The notes: generated by a model from the letters alone, not told the origin. A DNA stretch of 64,000 nt from Lewinellaceae bacterium (GCA_024644235.1 JAHELJ010000022.1:1-64000), one strand, 5' to 3'. Shown: positions 1 through 10,149, counted from the first letter of the stretch. Numbers and translations: made by a program.

Positions 1-545
1 ACGGCCGTTAATGTCGTGATCGTCCAGTAAAGGGAACTGATGTAGTTTGTAGTATCAGACGCCTCAGGATCCATACCAAAAACACTGAGCCATCCACAGG
101 AGAGCCAATGCACTAGCAGCGCAGCCCAGAATACAAAAGAAACGAGGCTCAACAATATCGAAAGACGGACTTCAGCTTGTTGTATGGATCGAATAAATTG
201 TGCGCCCCTAGCAAGTTTTATCAATCTGATAAGCTGAAAAGTTCCCTGACCAAAGAGCACCCCAAAAGGGATAGCAGCAAGGAGATCGACAATAAACCAA
301 CCACCAAAGAAATGGAAAGAAGGTCGTTTGGAGATGGTCTGATCCTTCGTAAATCGATGGTAGCGAACCCCAATGTCAATGATGAAGAGCATATTACACG
401 TCCAGTAGATGAAATCCAACCGCGGCGAAGAGGCAGAGTCAAACTGAAGCTGCAACGGAATATATATGGCCAGGAATGTGGAAGCAACCAAGATGATTAC
501 GTTCCAGATATACCTCCGCTGATGCTCACTGTAGAGAAGAATCAT
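1..545 (-). CDS. Voltage-gated-type K+ channel, N-terminal part (cut by window edge)
   Basis: A minus-strand frame opens at an ATG at 545 and stays open for about 181 codons to the window edge. The protein starts MILLYSEHQRRYIWNV and shows the layout of an EAG/CNG-like six-helix channel: an S1 region, an S2-like segment with FIYWTCNMLFIIDIG, an S3 segment GWFIVDLLAAIPFG, an S4-like helix with regularly spaced basic residues (LIRLIKLARG), an S5 helix ending in HWLSCGW, and a pore helix YWTITTLTAV at the edge. In known channels that pore helix is followed directly by GYG, which lies outside the window. An in-frame stop upstream of the ATG supports this start. The role would be inner-membrane K+ or cation conductance. 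Whether a cyclic-nucleotide-binding domain follows cannot be seen. Confidence 0.85.
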   Translation of the reverse strand, partial: MILLYSEHQRRYIWNVIILVASTFLAIYIPLQLQFDSASSPRLDFIYWTCNMLFIIDIGVRYHRFTKDQTISKRPSFHFFGGWFIVDLLAAIPFGVLFGQGTFQLIRLIKLARGAQFIRSIQQAEVRLSILLSLVSFVFWAALLVHWLSCGWLSVFGMDPEASDTTNYISSLYWTITTLTA

Positions 546-726
546 ACAAAACAGTCTTGGGGTTCTTAAACAGAAAGATAAATACTATAGGCGATGATCA
601 AAAAATGAACACCTTCCTGGGGCACGATATTTTCCTCTTCACCTCCTAAATCGATCTGACTTTGATTTTAATGTTAATTTGAAAAAACGGTGCCGAAGCT
701 ATTTGTCGGTAGATCTGATCTTAAGC

Positions 727-2148
727 ATGAAATTGAGAAAGAAAGTCATCCTGTACAATCCCAAAGCTGTGTTTTTTGACATGCCTCTTGCTTTATTGGC
801 GGTTGGATCGGTATTGGACGAACAACGATACGAAGTCATCATCCTCGACGGGAGATTAGAGGAAAATGTGGAGGACAAGCTCATAGAAAACCTCGATCAA
901 GCCTTATGCTTTGGAGTTACGGTGATCACGGGAGCCCCAATAAAAGACGCGTTACACATTTCCAAGTTCGTAAAAAAACATAGTCAGGATCTGCCCATCA
1001 TTTGGGGAGGTTGGCATACTTCTCTGTTCCCTCTACAGCCCATGCATGACAATGACTGTATCGACATCACCGTCCAAGGGCAAGGAGAATATACTTTCAA
1101 AGAGTTGGTACATTACCTCGATGCTGGTCTTCCTCTTGAGGAGGTGCAGGGAATTTCTTATCGAGGTGAAGCGGGACTGGTCCAAAATGCAGGCAGACCC
1201 TTGCAACCGATCGATGATCTCGAAAAGGTCAACTATGATTTGATCGATGTGGAGCAATACTTCCGCAAAAAGGGTCGTCGTCAATTTGACTACATCTCAT
1301 CTATCGGATGCTACTTTCGTTGCTCCTTTTGTGCCGATCCCTTTGTCTACGACCGAAAGTTTTATGCGATCGATGCAATCAAGATGGTTGAACACTTGGC
1401 TTACTACAAGGAAAGATATCACTTTGATGATGTGAATTTTCAGGATGAGACTTTCTTTACTTATAAGAATCGCATAAGTGATTTCGCTAAAGGCTTGATA
1501 GATCGCAAGCTGGATATCACCTGGGCGGCTACGATGAGAGCGGACCAGGGTGAACGCCTGACCGATCCAGTATGGCAACTCTGCAAGATATCGGGCCTAA
1601 GGCGATTATTGATTGGCGTGGAATCAGGATCTCAGGAGATGTTGGACTGGATGCAAAAGGACATCAAGCTTTCGCAAGTATTCTATTGTGCAGATAAATG
1701 TGAAGCACTCGGAATCGCAGTGATCTTTCCTTTCATCGTGGGATTTCCGGATGAATCGAGAGACAGTGTTGAAGCCACTGTTGCCGTGATCAAAGAGTTG
1801 AATTCGAGAAGTGAACATTTCGACACTCCGATTTTCTATTTCAAACCTTATCCCGGCTCAGCCATCACCAGGCAAGTTCAAGCCAATGGATACCGGCTGC
1901 CTGAAACCACCGACGAATGGGGCGACTTTGACTACATCGGATCTTCAGGTCCGTGGGTCGACGATGAAAAGGAAAGGTTTTTTGAAGCATTCAAATTTTA
2001 TCTCAAGCTCGGATTTGGACGCAGACAAGGGGTCTTGTTTTCACTCTTAAGGAAGCTTGGCCAATGGCGAGTTATGAAGAATCAATTCAAACTTCCGATT
2101 GAGAAATTTCTGGCTGATAGATTGTGGATAAAAAAACAGCTATCCTGA
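727..2148 (+). CDS. B12-binding-domain radical SAM protein
   Basis: About 473 residues. The N-terminal ~150 residues look like a cobalamin-binding fold (VILYNPKAVFFDMPLALLAV start, then GVTVITG and IIWGGWH blocks). The radical SAM core carries a CX3CX2C cluster motif, GCYFRCSFC, at about residues 195-202, followed by the usual DDVNFQDETFF and GVESGSQEMLDWMQKD elements. These bind a 4Fe-4S cluster and SAM. Members of this group methylate or rearrange unactivated carbons, often on lipids or secondary metabolites; the substrate here is unknown. A TTG at 679 would add 16 residues, but the family pattern begins close to the ATG at 727. The 3' end overlaps the convergent cyclase gene by nine bases. 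Confidence 0.85.
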   Translation: MKLRKKVILYNPKAVFFDMPLALLAVGSVLDEQRYEVIILDGRLEENVEDKLIENLDQALCFGVTVITGAPIKDALHISKFVKKHSQDLPIIWGGWHTSLFPLQPMHDNDCIDITVQGQGEYTFKELVHYLDAGLPLEEVQGISYRGEAGLVQNAGRPLQPIDDLEKVNYDLIDVEQYFRKKGRRQFDYISSIGCYFRCSFCADPFVYDRKFYAIDAIKMVEHLAYYKERYHFDDVNFQDETFFTYKNRISDFAKGLIDRKLDITWAATMRADQGERLTDPVWQLCKISGLRRLLIGVESGSQEMLDWMQKDIKLSQVFYCADKCEALGIAVIFPFIVGFPDESRDSVEATVAVIKELNSRSEHFDTPIFYFKPYPGSAITRQVQANGYRLPETTDEWGDFDYIGSSGPWVDDEKERFFEAFKFYLKLGFGRRQGVLFSLLRKLGQWRVMKNQFKLPIEKFLADRLWIKKQLS

Positions 2149-3063
2149 GGATGTAGTCAAAATCTCAAAAAGCTTGTGCTTTCCCTTCTTGCCCTTTACT
2201 TCAACCTCAAAGTCTCTGCCGGTCTGGTAGTGGTCTAAAATTAGTTCGTGGGTAGACTGAGATACCAGAAATTTTGTGTGGAGTTCTTTGTTGGCTGAAT
2301 CGATGCGACTGGCCAGATTCACAGCGTCACCCATTACCGCCAGTTTACTCATCGATTTTGTGCCGATGGTTCCGACAATAACCTTACCGGTATGGATTCC
2401 AATCCGAATTTCGAAGCTCTGCCCCAACCATTCTTTCAGGTATTCATTAAAGTCATCTAGCCGCCTGAACATATCAATGCCGGATTGCACCGCCAGTTTG
2501 GCATGATCAGGTTCTTCATTCATCCCAAAAACGGAGAGAAATCCATCGCCATAGTAGTCAATGATGGTACCCGAATTTTTTTCCACCGCATTACCCATCA
2601 CAAAGTAATAGCGGTTTAGTATATGGACCAGGTCATATGGCTGCGCATTTTCTGTGAAGGCAGTGTACCTGGCAATGTCGGCAAACAAGATCGACAAGGT
2701 CATCTCTTTACCGATACTGGTTATCCTTTGATCTGCAGCACGACTGCTGACGATCTGGATGTCGATTTCGTCTAACACCGGCCGTTTGACCCGCACATTT
2801 CCGTTTACAGTCGTCTGACATGCCAGTCTCACATTATCAGAGAAACCCAATTTCCCGGCAAGTTTTTTTTCCTTTTCATTCCTCGGACATAGATATTCCA
2901 TTCCTTCCAGAATGATTACGCGGCATGATGAGCAGCGGGCATTCCCTCCGCACGCATGCGCATGTTTGACATTAGCTTTGAGGGAAGTCTCCAAAATAGT
3001 TGCAGTAGGATCAATAGGGATCTGTATCGCACCGGGTTCGACAGTCAGTTGAAATTGTTCCAT
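2140..3063 (-). CDS. 2Fe-2S ferredoxin-class III adenylate/guanylate cyclase fusion
   Basis: About 307 residues from the ATG at 3063; a TTG at 3105 would extend it but has no visible support. Residues ~1-95 form a plant-type ferredoxin domain with Cys38, Cys44, Cys47 and Cys82 (CX5CX2C...C) for a 2Fe-2S cluster. Residues ~115-300 are a class III nucleotide cyclase domain: metal-binding Asp in LFADIARYTAFTE, then YYGDGFLSVFG, RIGIHTGKVIVGTIG and GDAVNLASRI. The known activity is making cAMP or cGMP from the NTP; the ferredoxin domain suggests redox or oxygen control, which is inference. It has no membrane segment. It lies tail-to-tail with the radical SAM gene, and a downstream effector is not visible here. 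Confidence 0.87.
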   Translation of the reverse strand: MEQFQLTVEPGAIQIPIDPTATILETSLKANVKHAHACGGNARCSSCRVIILEGMEYLCPRNEKEKKLAGKLGFSDNVRLACQTTVNGNVRVKRPVLDEIDIQIVSSRAADQRITSIGKEMTLSILFADIARYTAFTENAQPYDLVHILNRYYFVMGNAVEKNSGTIIDYYGDGFLSVFGMNEEPDHAKLAVQSGIDMFRRLDDFNEYLKEWLGQSFEIRIGIHTGKVIVGTIGTKSMSKLAVMGDAVNLASRIDSANKELHTKFLVSQSTHELILDHYQTGRDFEVEVKGKKGKHKLFEILTTSSG

Positions 3064-3137
3064 TGGTGAGGTGTTTAGGTTTGCAGATCGATCATATTTC
3101 TTCAAGATACAGAGTTCCCGATGAGTCGTGATCGGTA

Positions 3138-6119
3138 TTAAGGAGCTTTCAGTAGATCTTCGATCCTATAGACAATCCCATCCTTTACCGTCATCACCAC
3201 ATTCATTGCATCCTTTACCTGAGCCAATGGATCGCCGTCAATCACGACAAAATCCGCCAGCTTGCCCGGTTGAATAGACCCAAGATCATTTTCCACACCA
3301 AGCGATTCAGCGGCATTTGTGGTAGCCGTTTGCAAAACCTGAAAGGGTGACAACCCAGCTTGTTCATAAAGTTGTAATTCAACATGAAGACTCAATCCAA
3401 AGGGTACGAAGGGAACATCTGTTCCGGCCGTAATTTTACCACCTGCTTGACTGATCTTGTATACTATTTCCATCAGATTCCGTGAATGGTGCCAAGTGGA
3501 AGGACGAGTCGTGACTATTGCTTTTAAGTGATCCCGGTAGTAGGTTGAATAAAACTTGACATAAGGACTATGCTCGAGGATGTCATTGTGTTCAGCAACG
3601 AAATCAAAAAAAGGACCTTGCAGGCCGATAGTAGGTGTGATAAACATTCCACTTGCCGCCAAGATATCTATCACATCACCGTACATCCGACGGAGATTCG
3701 TCTGCTTTGGTGAATAGCCTCGCCGGCTGGTGCCTGAGGTGTGTTCGGTGGCATCCATATTAAACTTTGCCGCCGGATAAATCTCATGCGACGATGCCGG
3801 AATACCCATCTCGTGAGCTGCTTCGATGATCTGCCGTTGCATTGGATCGGGCAAGCGTACATAGGTCTTGATCAAATCATAGTTGAGCTTTTTAGCTCTG
3901 AGGAGTTCCATCTCCAAATGTTCCTGTGAGACCACACTATTGGCGAGACCATAGAAGATGCGGCTGCCATCGGTAAGACCTCCAGTGAAAAATTCCCGTG
4001 GCCCTTGCCTGCGTCCCGATGTCCATGCCTCCTTTCGTTCCAAGGCATCGTAGGGATCCGTACCAGGTTCTCGAACGGAGGTAATTCCATACCCCAACCA
4101 GATCCTTCCCAATTTCTCCCCTACCGCCGCATGTGAGTGACTGTGACTTTCAAACAGGCCGGGAATCACAGTATATGAAGAAGCATCGATCACCTCTATT
4201 CCGTGAGGCTCCTGATGTGGGGTAATCTTGGTTATCCGGTTGTCGACTATATAGATGTCCTGATCAAACAAGTATTTGTCTGACGTGCCCGTGAATACTC
4301 TGCCGGCATGAACAATATATTCCTTTGCACCTCCCTGACGCCGGTAATTCAAATCTGGTGTGATCGTGATGGCCTCCCCGGTACTTAGATCTAACTTCTT
4401 CAGGTGATCGGTCGCAATGAAGAGAAGATCCTGATCCTGGTTTCCCCAGCTGGGAGATGCAGCCATGTAATCAGTCAACTGTTGAGGTGCACCGTCAGGC
4501 TCTCCCCCAGGACTTACCCCAATTGACCATAAGACTCCATCCTGGATATAGACCATTGAACGTCCGTCCCTGCTCCAGGCCGGACCATTGAAATTTCGCA
4601 TAGCCATTGTCCGATGCGCTTGGGGTGACCATTGTCGACGGGTGTGATCATTCACATCAACCAGAAAGATCTGACTGATCCCCTCGCGGTACCGGCTTGA
4701 GGCAGCATGCAACGCCATAAAAGCGATTTTTTTACCATCGGCTGACCAACCGGGTTTGCCCGGCACAAAATAGCTGCCGGGTATAGGAGTGATCTCCCTC
4801 GTCTCCATATCGATGATATGCAAAATGGCATAACCCCAAACATTTCTTGGGTCTCTCAGGAAGAAAGCAATTCGACTGCCGTCAGGATTCCAGCAAGGAA
4901 AACCAACAGTCTCATCTTCATCGGTTATCTGCTCTGCTGAGCTGCTATCCAAATGCCTGAGCCAAAGGTCCATTTTGCCCTTTCGGTCGCTGACAAAGGC
5001 CAGAGAATTTCCTTCGGGTGACCAATCGGGATCGATATCAATAGCCGGATCATCAGTGAGCTTCGTAGTTCGATTCCCTTCAATTGAATGTATGTAGAGA
5101 TCACCAAGGGCGGTAAAAGCAATAGACCGGCCGTCGGGCGATAGCACTGGTCCGAGGATACCCAATGGAGCGGTAGAACGCGTATCATCAAAGTGATGGT
5201 ATTTACGCTCATAAATAGAGCGATCCAATTGGACGGGTGCTTCAAAAGCAAGATACTTTGTGGCATCATCATTTATGTCATACTCTTTTATTAATCCGTC
5301 AGCTGTATAAAAGAAGTTCTTCTCATCGATCCAGGAAACCCGAAAGGGAAAGATGTCTTCGCTATTTTTCAGCAAACTCAGCCGACCGCTTCCAATGTCA
5401 CACAAATACTGGCTGACCGTATCTCCATCAAACGCACTAAAGACCAGTTTGTCAGAATCTGGAGCAACGGATGGGGCATAGATATTGTCTTCCAGCTCTA
5501 CCAAATTGCCAGTCACTCCGGAAGATACCTCAAGCCAGTGAAGCCCCCTAGCGTCCGGATCGTCCGACACATAGTAGATCCGTTCACCGGCAGGATCGTA
5601 GGTGGGATAATATTCATTTACAGGTGATCTGGTTATTGCAGCCACTTCCCTGTTAACAATATCCATCTCAAATACATCATAATTTCCGTTCTGGTCAGAT
5701 GAGAAAACAATGGATGAACCCAATGGATGGAAGGTCGCTTCCCTGTGATCGAAAGGACCGCTGGTGAGCTGCCGCAAGTCTGAACCGTTCTTATTAATCA
5801 GGCAGATCTGATAGTTGTGATCTATATACGCATGAAAGGCAATCGTTTCGCCATCCGGCGACCAACAAGGTTCATGAGCGTCGAGCAATGGATCGGTGAG
5901 CGGCGTGGCGAGTCCTCCTTCAATGGGGAGCAGCCATAAGGTACCCTGGAGGTCGATTACCATCTCTTGCTGGCCGGGAGAGACAGCAAGCGACATATTT
6001 GTCCCTTGCTTCAGAGTTACCTCCAATTCACCAGATCCCTCCTCACATGCAGTCAGGAAAAGCGACGCGAGAAAATAACATACGAATCGACTGAATTTCA
6101 GAGTGCTCGGCATAGCCAC
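3138..6119 (-). CDS. Secreted lipoprotein: TolB/PD40 beta-propeller fused to an amidohydrolase
   Basis: About 993 residues. A lipoprotein signal ends in LTAC at about residue 25. Residues ~40-600 hold repeated PD40/WD40-like blades (repeats of the type DPxWSPDGxxIAF). The C-terminal ~380 residues are an amidohydrolase (imidazolonepropionase/prolidase-like) with the metal-binding ESHSHSH block, SSHEIYPAA, and TAGTDVPFVPFG containing a likely catalytic Asp. Such proteins hydrolyse dipeptides or cyclic amides at the cell surface. The start is GTG at 6119 or ATG at 6113; the GTG overlaps the stop codon of the upstream peptidase gene by one base, so the two are probably translationally coupled and used together in peptide degradation. 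The first ~80 residues have a paralogous fragment at 11317-11556. Confidence 0.9.
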   Translation of the reverse strand: MAMPSTLKFSRFVCYFLASLFLTACEEGSGELEVTLKQGTNMSLAVSPGQQEMVIDLQGTLWLLPIEGGLATPLTDPLLDAHEPCWSPDGETIAFHAYIDHNYQICLINKNGSDLRQLTSGPFDHREATFHPLGSSIVFSSDQNGNYDVFEMDIVNREVAAITRSPVNEYYPTYDPAGERIYYVSDDPDARGLHWLEVSSGVTGNLVELEDNIYAPSVAPDSDKLVFSAFDGDTVSQYLCDIGSGRLSLLKNSEDIFPFRVSWIDEKNFFYTADGLIKEYDINDDATKYLAFEAPVQLDRSIYERKYHHFDDTRSTAPLGILGPVLSPDGRSIAFTALGDLYIHSIEGNRTTKLTDDPAIDIDPDWSPEGNSLAFVSDRKGKMDLWLRHLDSSSAEQITDEDETVGFPCWNPDGSRIAFFLRDPRNVWGYAILHIIDMETREITPIPGSYFVPGKPGWSADGKKIAFMALHAASSRYREGISQIFLVDVNDHTRRQWSPQAHRTMAMRNFNGPAWSRDGRSMVYIQDGVLWSIGVSPGGEPDGAPQQLTDYMAASPSWGNQDQDLLFIATDHLKKLDLSTGEAITITPDLNYRRQGGAKEYIVHAGRVFTGTSDKYLFDQDIYIVDNRITKITPHQEPHGIEVIDASSYTVIPGLFESHSHSHAAVGEKLGRIWLGYGITSVREPGTDPYDALERKEAWTSGRRQGPREFFTGGLTDGSRIFYGLANSVVSQEHLEMELLRAKKLNYDLIKTYVRLPDPMQRQIIEAAHEMGIPASSHEIYPAAKFNMDATEHTSGTSRRGYSPKQTNLRRMYGDVIDILAASGMFITPTIGLQGPFFDFVAEHNDILEHSPYVKFYSTYYRDHLKAIVTTRPSTWHHSRNLMEIVYKISQAGGKITAGTDVPFVPFGLSLHVELQLYEQAGLSPFQVLQTATTNAAESLGVENDLGSIQPGKLADFVVIDGDPLAQVKDAMNVVMTVKDGIVYRIEDLLKAP

Positions 6120-8251
6120 TATCGGGGCGATGGCTGGTTACCCAGTTTTCTGATCAGGAACTCAGCAGTGGCCTGGTTCACTTTCATCTGATTCTTATGG
6201 GTCATAAAATGATGCGTATCATCGACGATCACCAATGTTTCCAGATCCACACCCTTGGCATTCAATCGCTGCACCAGGTCTGTGCTCTGGCTGAAGGACA
6301 CATTTCGGTCATCATCCGCATGGATAATCAGCACTGGGGAAGTCCAGGTATCAACATCCTTCACCGGGGAAGACTGCCAGGCGATATCCAGAGCTTCTTT
6401 CGCATCGCGTGCCTTTTCGTATGAGTTTGGACGCAGGTAACGGTCCGCCCGATTAACGGTGCGGTCATGCACGCCATGAATATCGACTCCGGCGGCAAAC
6501 AGATCGGAATCACGACCCAGGGCCATGGCCGTGAGGTGCCCACCGTAGGAGCCACCGTAGATTCCAATTCGATTTCCATTGATGAAAGACTGGCTTCTGA
6601 GCCACTCTCCTGCAGCCTTGATATCCTGGTACTCGCTCGCTCCCCGGGTACCTCCGTCTACCGGACGATGGAAGTCATAACCATAGCCGATGCCCAATCG
6701 GAAGTTGACCGAGAGGACGGCAAAGCCTTGACTGGCCAGATACTGGTTGAGAGCATAAGCATTGCTGTAGTACGACGAGTAGTGCCAGCCCAACAGCATC
6801 TGCCGGGGTGGTCCCCCATGCACATAGACGATTGCTGGTTGGGGTTCATCCTGATTGCCTCCGCGAAATAGAGTACTATGAATAGGAGTACCATCCGGAG
6901 ACTGAAAGATGACCTGACTGGGGGTAACCAAGTTATCCACCGGGAATTCATCCGGTATACGATCAGATGCAAGCATCCGGGAAGTGCCGGTCTCCCTATC
7001 CATTATATAGGGCATAGGCGGCTCCTGAGCGCCAGCTCCGATGAATGCAACATATCGTCCTACACCCACTGATTTTGGAGCCCACTCGATTCCAGCCCCA
7101 GGTGTCAACACTTCGTGAGTGACTCCATCCACAGAAACGTTGACAATATGACGACGGTCAATATCCAATGGATCAGGTCCGGTATTCCCGGAAAAATAGA
7201 TTTGTTGACCATTCGCACTAAGGGAAATGTATTCCGCCATATACTCACCGGGAGTCAATAGCTTAGCGTAACCTCCATTCTCCGGAAGGCTGTAGAGGTG
7301 GGGCCATCCATCTTGATATGACAAAAAAATAATATAGCTATCGGCCCAGTGGAGATTAATCCGGCCGTGGGTGGTCGGTGGCGAACCCATGATCGTTTTG
7401 GGTGCTTCCCACAACACTTTTGACTCGTCTTTGCTCAGGTCATAGCGCATGATGCTCCAGGGTTGGTGATGATCCTCCAAGATTGCCTCGGGTTCTCCAC
7501 CGCTGCCCGGTTGCCGGACAAAAACCAGCGCATCACCCTGGGCATTCCACCGGGGAGTATGATCGTGAGAAAATCCAGGATTGACCCACAGAATAGGTTC
7601 ATCATCTCCCTGAAATATCCCTACAAATGAATGATCGTTTCGATCACAGACAAAGGCCAGCATCCCATCTACAGACCACTGTAAATCACCTTTTTGGCCT
7701 CTCACGCTGACAAGTTTCCTCGGGTCACCGAATGAGTCCAGACCAACCTGCCAGATGTGGCCATCCCGGATGAATGCCAATCGTTTTCCATCAGGTGATA
7801 TAGCAGGGCCCTCCCCTTCACCAAATGACGTGGGTTCTCCTCCTTCAAATGAAACTGCCCACAACTCTACTGCAGGTGGATGAGGATGGTGCAGGGGATT
7901 CACCGGCAGAGCATCGTCCCAATTGGAACCAAAGTCACCACCCCGGATATATAGGATCCAACTGCCATCTGACGAGATCGACACGCTACTAAACTCTTGC
8001 CCGTCATCTTCTACATAATTAGTCAGTTTACGAGCGACGAAGTCAGGCCCCTCAGCTACATAAATATTTCTTAATCCATTTTCATTGAAGGCCCAGGCAA
8101 TGCGATCTACCTCTGTCGCTGCAACCAATTCATTAGGAAACGGATTGGATTTGACGTGATCGAGGCTGAATGCACTGGTTTGACCGGGTAGCACCAGGGG
8201 GACCGAGCAAAATGCCAGTAGCGTGAGGCTAGTGCAAAGAAAGCTTTTCAT
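6119..8251 (-). CDS. S9 family prolyl oligopeptidase/dipeptidyl-peptidase-type serine peptidase
   Basis: 710 residues with a Sec signal (hydrophobic stretch then PGQTSAF). Residues ~30-450 form a beta-propeller with PD40-type repeats (ISPDGKRLAFIRDG). Residues ~460-710 are the alpha/beta hydrolase: oxyanion region YVHGGPPRQM, nucleophile Ser near residue 568 in GGSYGG, Asp in HADDDRNV, and His in DDTHHFM, so the triad is complete. Members cleave dipeptides or short peptides, often after Pro or Ala, outside the cytoplasm. It is the first gene of a two-gene unit with the amidohydrolase lipoprotein, whose start overlaps its TAG stop. The order suggests peptidase products feed the amidohydrolase. 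Confidence 0.92.
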   Translation of the reverse strand: MKSFLCTSLTLLAFCSVPLVLPGQTSAFSLDHVKSNPFPNELVAATEVDRIAWAFNENGLRNIYVAEGPDFVARKLTNYVEDDGQEFSSVSISSDGSWILYIRGGDFGSNWDDALPVNPLHHPHPPAVELWAVSFEGGEPTSFGEGEGPAISPDGKRLAFIRDGHIWQVGLDSFGDPRKLVSVRGQKGDLQWSVDGMLAFVCDRNDHSFVGIFQGDDEPILWVNPGFSHDHTPRWNAQGDALVFVRQPGSGGEPEAILEDHHQPWSIMRYDLSKDESKVLWEAPKTIMGSPPTTHGRINLHWADSYIIFLSYQDGWPHLYSLPENGGYAKLLTPGEYMAEYISLSANGQQIYFSGNTGPDPLDIDRRHIVNVSVDGVTHEVLTPGAGIEWAPKSVGVGRYVAFIGAGAQEPPMPYIMDRETGTSRMLASDRIPDEFPVDNLVTPSQVIFQSPDGTPIHSTLFRGGNQDEPQPAIVYVHGGPPRQMLLGWHYSSYYSNAYALNQYLASQGFAVLSVNFRLGIGYGYDFHRPVDGGTRGASEYQDIKAAGEWLRSQSFINGNRIGIYGGSYGGHLTAMALGRDSDLFAAGVDIHGVHDRTVNRADRYLRPNSYEKARDAKEALDIAWQSSPVKDVDTWTSPVLIIHADDDRNVSFSQSTDLVQRLNAKGVDLETLVIVDDTHHFMTHKNQMKVNQATAEFLIRKLGNQPSPR

Positions 8252-8442
8252 GAACGATGATTTGATATCTATAAGTTAAGAATTTGTCCCCAGCATGGTT
8301 GATAACTCTGCACGAATATTCAACTGATACTTCCGCCCTCTGTGGCATCGCGGCCTTGCCAGAGCAAATTCGTTAATGAATATCTCTCAGATGAAAAAAA
8401 GACTCTATTCAGTATCGGACTGGTGTCAAGTCGATAGAGGAA

Positions 8443-10149
8443 CTATTGTCCCCAGCTGACCAAAAGGAGTGATACTGCCTGGCCTTCCATGCTGATGTTC
8501 AACTTTAACTGCCCATCCGAAGCGGTCACTTCAGCGGGAGGTCCCATCATTTTCAGTTTTCCTGCTGCTTCCAATGTCTGGTACTGCTCTGGTGTTACGA
8601 TCTGGGGACTTCCCATTTTTTTCCAAACCTCAAATGAATTGCTGTGCTCCTGATCCACCCGGTAGTGCCTCAGTTGAACCTGCCCGGCTTCAAGGCCCTT
8701 GATGACGAGCCTTACATCGACTGCCGGTTGAATTATGTTGAGATCATGGTAATTCCATAGCATTACAGCAGCCTGATCTATGTCTTTAGTGGCCAACGCG
8801 TTGATATCCGCACGAGAGCCCCTTACACTGGAATCACGCACCAGAAGGAAGTCATAAGCTAGGTCACCAGACACCTCAACCCGATCACCTTCCATCTTCC
8901 CAAACATACGGAAGATATTCAGCACCGGTTTGTCTACCCCGTTGGAGGCCAACTCCCGGTAGCCATGAAACCAGGGCTGATCTTCAAATTCAAAGGCCCA
9001 GGTTACCACCCCATGCAAATTGATACCAAAATGATCGGCCAGGTCGAACTTCCGCGAAAATGCCGCAGCGGTATAACTACTGTACAGGGTACCGTTGCGA
9101 TAATCATTGGCGGGATAGTCGGCAACCGAACAGGCAGCACAACCTTCCGGATCGGATTCGCCAATCACAATAGGCAGGTCCTTCAAATCCGGGTAGGAAG
9201 CTACTACTTCAAATCCTTTCGAGATATCTCTGAGTTGGGTTCCCAAATTCATCAGCACGACAGAATCACCTTGCAATGTGGGTCTCCCCTTGGCATGGAA
9301 AGCGATGAAATCCAGTCGGGAACCAACTTCTCCACTAACGTAATTTCTGCCATTTACTACATGATCCAGAAAGGTACGTAAGAACTCCTCGGCTTTATCC
9401 CAGGAAGGACCCGTGGTATGAGGACCACCGAAAGTTGCAGTTGGCAAAGCCCGGATAACGGCATCAGCCGTGTAATCATATAATTTGAGATATTCTTCAG
9501 TGGTACCCTGCCAATAGCCGATGTTGGGCTCGTTCCACGGTTCCCAATACCAGGTTTCAACTTCCTCCCGACCGTAGCGATCAACGCAGTGTCTAACCCA
9601 TTGGTAGACCAGTTCCCCCCACTTACGGTAATCGGAAGGTGGATAAGCCCACCCGGTATAAATATCTGTATAGTCTGCACCCGGTCGCCATTTGTGCTGA
9701 TAAGGTTGCGGATTGCTGGACAATGCTTCTGGCATAAACCCGATCTCGACCAGGGGCCGCATGCCCCGTTCAATGTAAGTATCGAAAATACTATCGACCA
9801 GGCGCCAGTCATAGACAGGATTGCCATTTGCATCTTCCGTGTATGCATTTGTCGATCCCCATTTTAAAGCTGGAGTACCATCGCCGGTAGTTAAAAGATT
9901 GTGGGCTCTGACATATACTGGTACCGGGCTGAGATCAGCCAGGTGGGAGAGCAGTTTCTTGCCATCCTTCATGTAAGTGTAGTTGGGTTCGTCATATCCA
10001 AACCAGGCCCAGACAGGATTCATAGGACCTTTCATCTTTCCCAGGTCGACCTGAATTACCAGGGTATCATGATTCGATTGAGCTGTGGAATGAGACTCAA
10101 GCAAAAACGAACAGCAGATCAGAATAGTAAGGGTTAGGAATAATCTCAT
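8443..10149 (-). CDS. Glycoside hydrolase family 39-like (beta-xylosidase-type) secreted enzyme
   Basis: 568 residues with an N-terminal signal (LTILICCSFLLESHSTAQ). The catalytic TIM barrel shows the GH39 pattern: the acid/base Glu lies in EPWNEPNIGYW and the nucleophile Glu in IVIGESDPEG. A C-terminal beta domain carries LKLNISMEGQ near the end. GH39 enzymes release xylose or iduronate from glycans by a retaining mechanism; the specific substrate cannot be told from sequence alone. It reads in the same direction as the peptidase pair but is separated from it by 191 bases with no obvious coupling, so it may have its own promoter. Confidence 0.85.
   Translation of the reverse strand: MRLFLTLTILICCSFLLESHSTAQSNHDTLVIQVDLGKMKGPMNPVWAWFGYDEPNYTYMKDGKKLLSHLADLSPVPVYVRAHNLLTTGDGTPALKWGSTNAYTEDANGNPVYDWRLVDSIFDTYIERGMRPLVEIGFMPEALSSNPQPYQHKWRPGADYTDIYTGWAYPPSDYRKWGELVYQWVRHCVDRYGREEVETWYWEPWNEPNIGYWQGTTEEYLKLYDYTADAVIRALPTATFGGPHTTGPSWDKAEEFLRTFLDHVVNGRNYVSGEVGSRLDFIAFHAKGRPTLQGDSVVLMNLGTQLRDISKGFEVVASYPDLKDLPIVIGESDPEGCAACSVADYPANDYRNGTLYSSYTAAAFSRKFDLADHFGINLHGVVTWAFEFEDQPWFHGYRELASNGVDKPVLNIFRMFGKMEGDRVEVSGDLAYDFLLVRDSSVRGSRADINALATKDIDQAAVMLWNYHDLNIIQPAVDVRLVIKGLEAGQVQLRHYRVDQEHSNSFEVWKKMGSPQIVTPEQYQTLEAAGKLKMMGPPAEVTASDGQLKLNISMEGQAVSLLLVSWGQ

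Noticed and set aside
177-569. 130-codon plus-strand frame at the left end
   Set aside because: It is the antisense of the ion-channel gene, which has clear membrane and pore motifs.
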